The notes under the pieces are model-generated. The model saw nothing but the letters and a program-made list of their open reading frames with translations, was not told the DNA's origin and ran no database searches. Of a stretch of 5,492 bases of DNA, positions 4,950 to 5,492 are shown in pieces. The translations under genes and the position numbers were made by a program. The DNA is from Bacteroidota bacterium. GTDB taxonomy: Bacteria > Bacteroidota > Bacteroidia > Chitinophagales > Chitinophagaceae. The stretch spans positions 1-5,492 of the forward strand of contig JAFAEW010000050.1 in assembly GCA_023423835.1 (NCBI GenBank), given 5' to 3'. Numbering within the stretch: position 1 is the stretch's first letter; every line of letters starts with the position of its first letter.

Positions 4950-5492
4950 TCAATACTTCCATCTTACGAAAGCCTCCATCGCGGCATATTTGGTAAGTCC
5001 GAGTTCGGCATACATCTCGGCGGTATTGCTGTTTCTGTCTTCGGCCCGTTGCCAGAATTCGCGGGTATCTGTGCCCTGGAACGGGACCATATCTTTCTGA
5101 CTCTGATGAATAAAAATGCCATGTCGCTTTTTCACAACCTGATCGGGACTCATTGGAATCGCCATTTCAATGTCTGCAATATCCCACTCCTGCCATGCAC
5201 CTTTGTACAGCCAGACCCAGCAATCTTTCAGCCACTCGTCTCCTTCCTTCTTAATCCTCAGAATGCTTTCCATTACGATATCGAGACAGACTTTATGCGT
5301 GCCGTGCGGATCGGCAAGATCGCCTGCACAGTAAATCTGCTGAGGCTTAATCTGTCGCAACAATTCAACTGTCAAACGGATATCTTCCTCTCCCATCGGC
5401 TTCTTTTCGATGGTTCCCGTTTCATAGAACGGAAGGTTTTGAAACTGCCAGTGCCCCTCCGGAAGGCCAACATAACGGCAGGTTGCCCTTGC
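4950..5492 (-). CDS. PIG-L/LmbE-type deacetylase domain, probable C-terminal part of a NagB-PIG-L fusion (5' end outside window)
   Basis: The frame stays open to the right edge, giving 180 C-terminal residues. The ATG at 5396 is internal, and 32 residues before it (including LPFYETGTIEKKP) fit the family. PIG-L/LmbE enzymes remove N-acetyl groups from GlcNAc-type sugars using a metal held by an N-terminal PDD/E motif and a later HxxH. The later motif is seen here as DPHGTH (residues 61-66 of the fragment, bases 5295-5312). The sequence matches my memory of Bacteroidota proteins annotated as glucosamine-6-phosphate deaminase, about 640 residues, with a NagB domain fused in front of PIG-L. Only the tail is visible, so the fusion and any role in amino-sugar catabolism are inferred. 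The C-terminus (YAELGLTKYAAMEAFVRW) is typical of that group. DUF1810 follows downstream. Confidence 0.85.
   Translation of the reverse strand, partial: ARATCRYVGLPEGHWQFQNLPFYETGTIEKKPMGEEDIRLTVELLRQIKPQQIYCAGDLADPHGTHKVCLDIVMESILRIKKEGDEWLKDCWVWLYKGAWQEWDIADIEMAIPMSPDQVVKKRHGIFIHQSQKDMVPFQGTDTREFWQRAEDRNSNTAEMYAELGLTKYAAMEAFVRWKY

Noticed and set aside
4885..5100. 71-codon + strand open frame opposite the DUF1810/deacetylase junction
   Set aside because: It is antisense to two genes with clear family matches, and its translation resembles nothing known to me.

Overview
The window looks like chromosomal DNA from a member of the Bacteroidota. Four things point there: a PafA-type alkaline phosphatase, a deacetylase domain matching the C-terminal half of the NagB/PIG-L fusion common in that phylum, start codons with AT-rich upstream sequence and no convincing Shine-Dalgarno, and a tRNA promoter that fits the phylum's TTTG-N19-TAnnTTTG consensus with no CCA encoded in the tRNA gene. 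I cannot place it below phylum.

Left part, + strand: the 3' end of an alkaline phosphatase (1-729), a cysteine-free sirtuin-type NAD-dependent deacylase (755-1447), then an ABC-F ATPase of housekeeping type (1585-3531) closed by a strong intrinsic terminator. A very compact tRNA-Ser(UGA) unit follows: promoter 3696-3726, tRNA 3731-3815, terminator 3820-3852. Right part, - strand: the C-terminal 180 residues of a PIG-L/LmbE deacetylase, probably the tail of a NagB fusion, running in from the right edge (4950-5492), then a DUF1810 protein (4465-4890).

The standout is the roughly 585-base non-coding stretch between these convergent gene sets (3853-4437). It holds two tandem, ungapped 251-bp units that match at about 202 of 230 positions by hand count, plus the truncated start of a third unit exactly in register. 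Inside them the 14-mer AAGGTTATAAGGTT (itself a direct repeat of AAGGTT) recurs about 12 times in a fixed orientation pattern (+ + + - - / + + + - - / + +), with mostly 44-45 bp spacing within each same-strand run. The + and - sites make perfect 16-17 bp inverted repeats and each unit is an imperfect foldback of about 80 bases per arm. It is not a CRISPR array, and I recognise no named element. A REP/BIME-like convergent-intergenic element, a protein-binding array, or a foldback (MITE-like) mobile element are the main possibilities.

The protein-coding genes show no clear shared pathway. They look like ordinary core genes flanking an unusual repeat locus.
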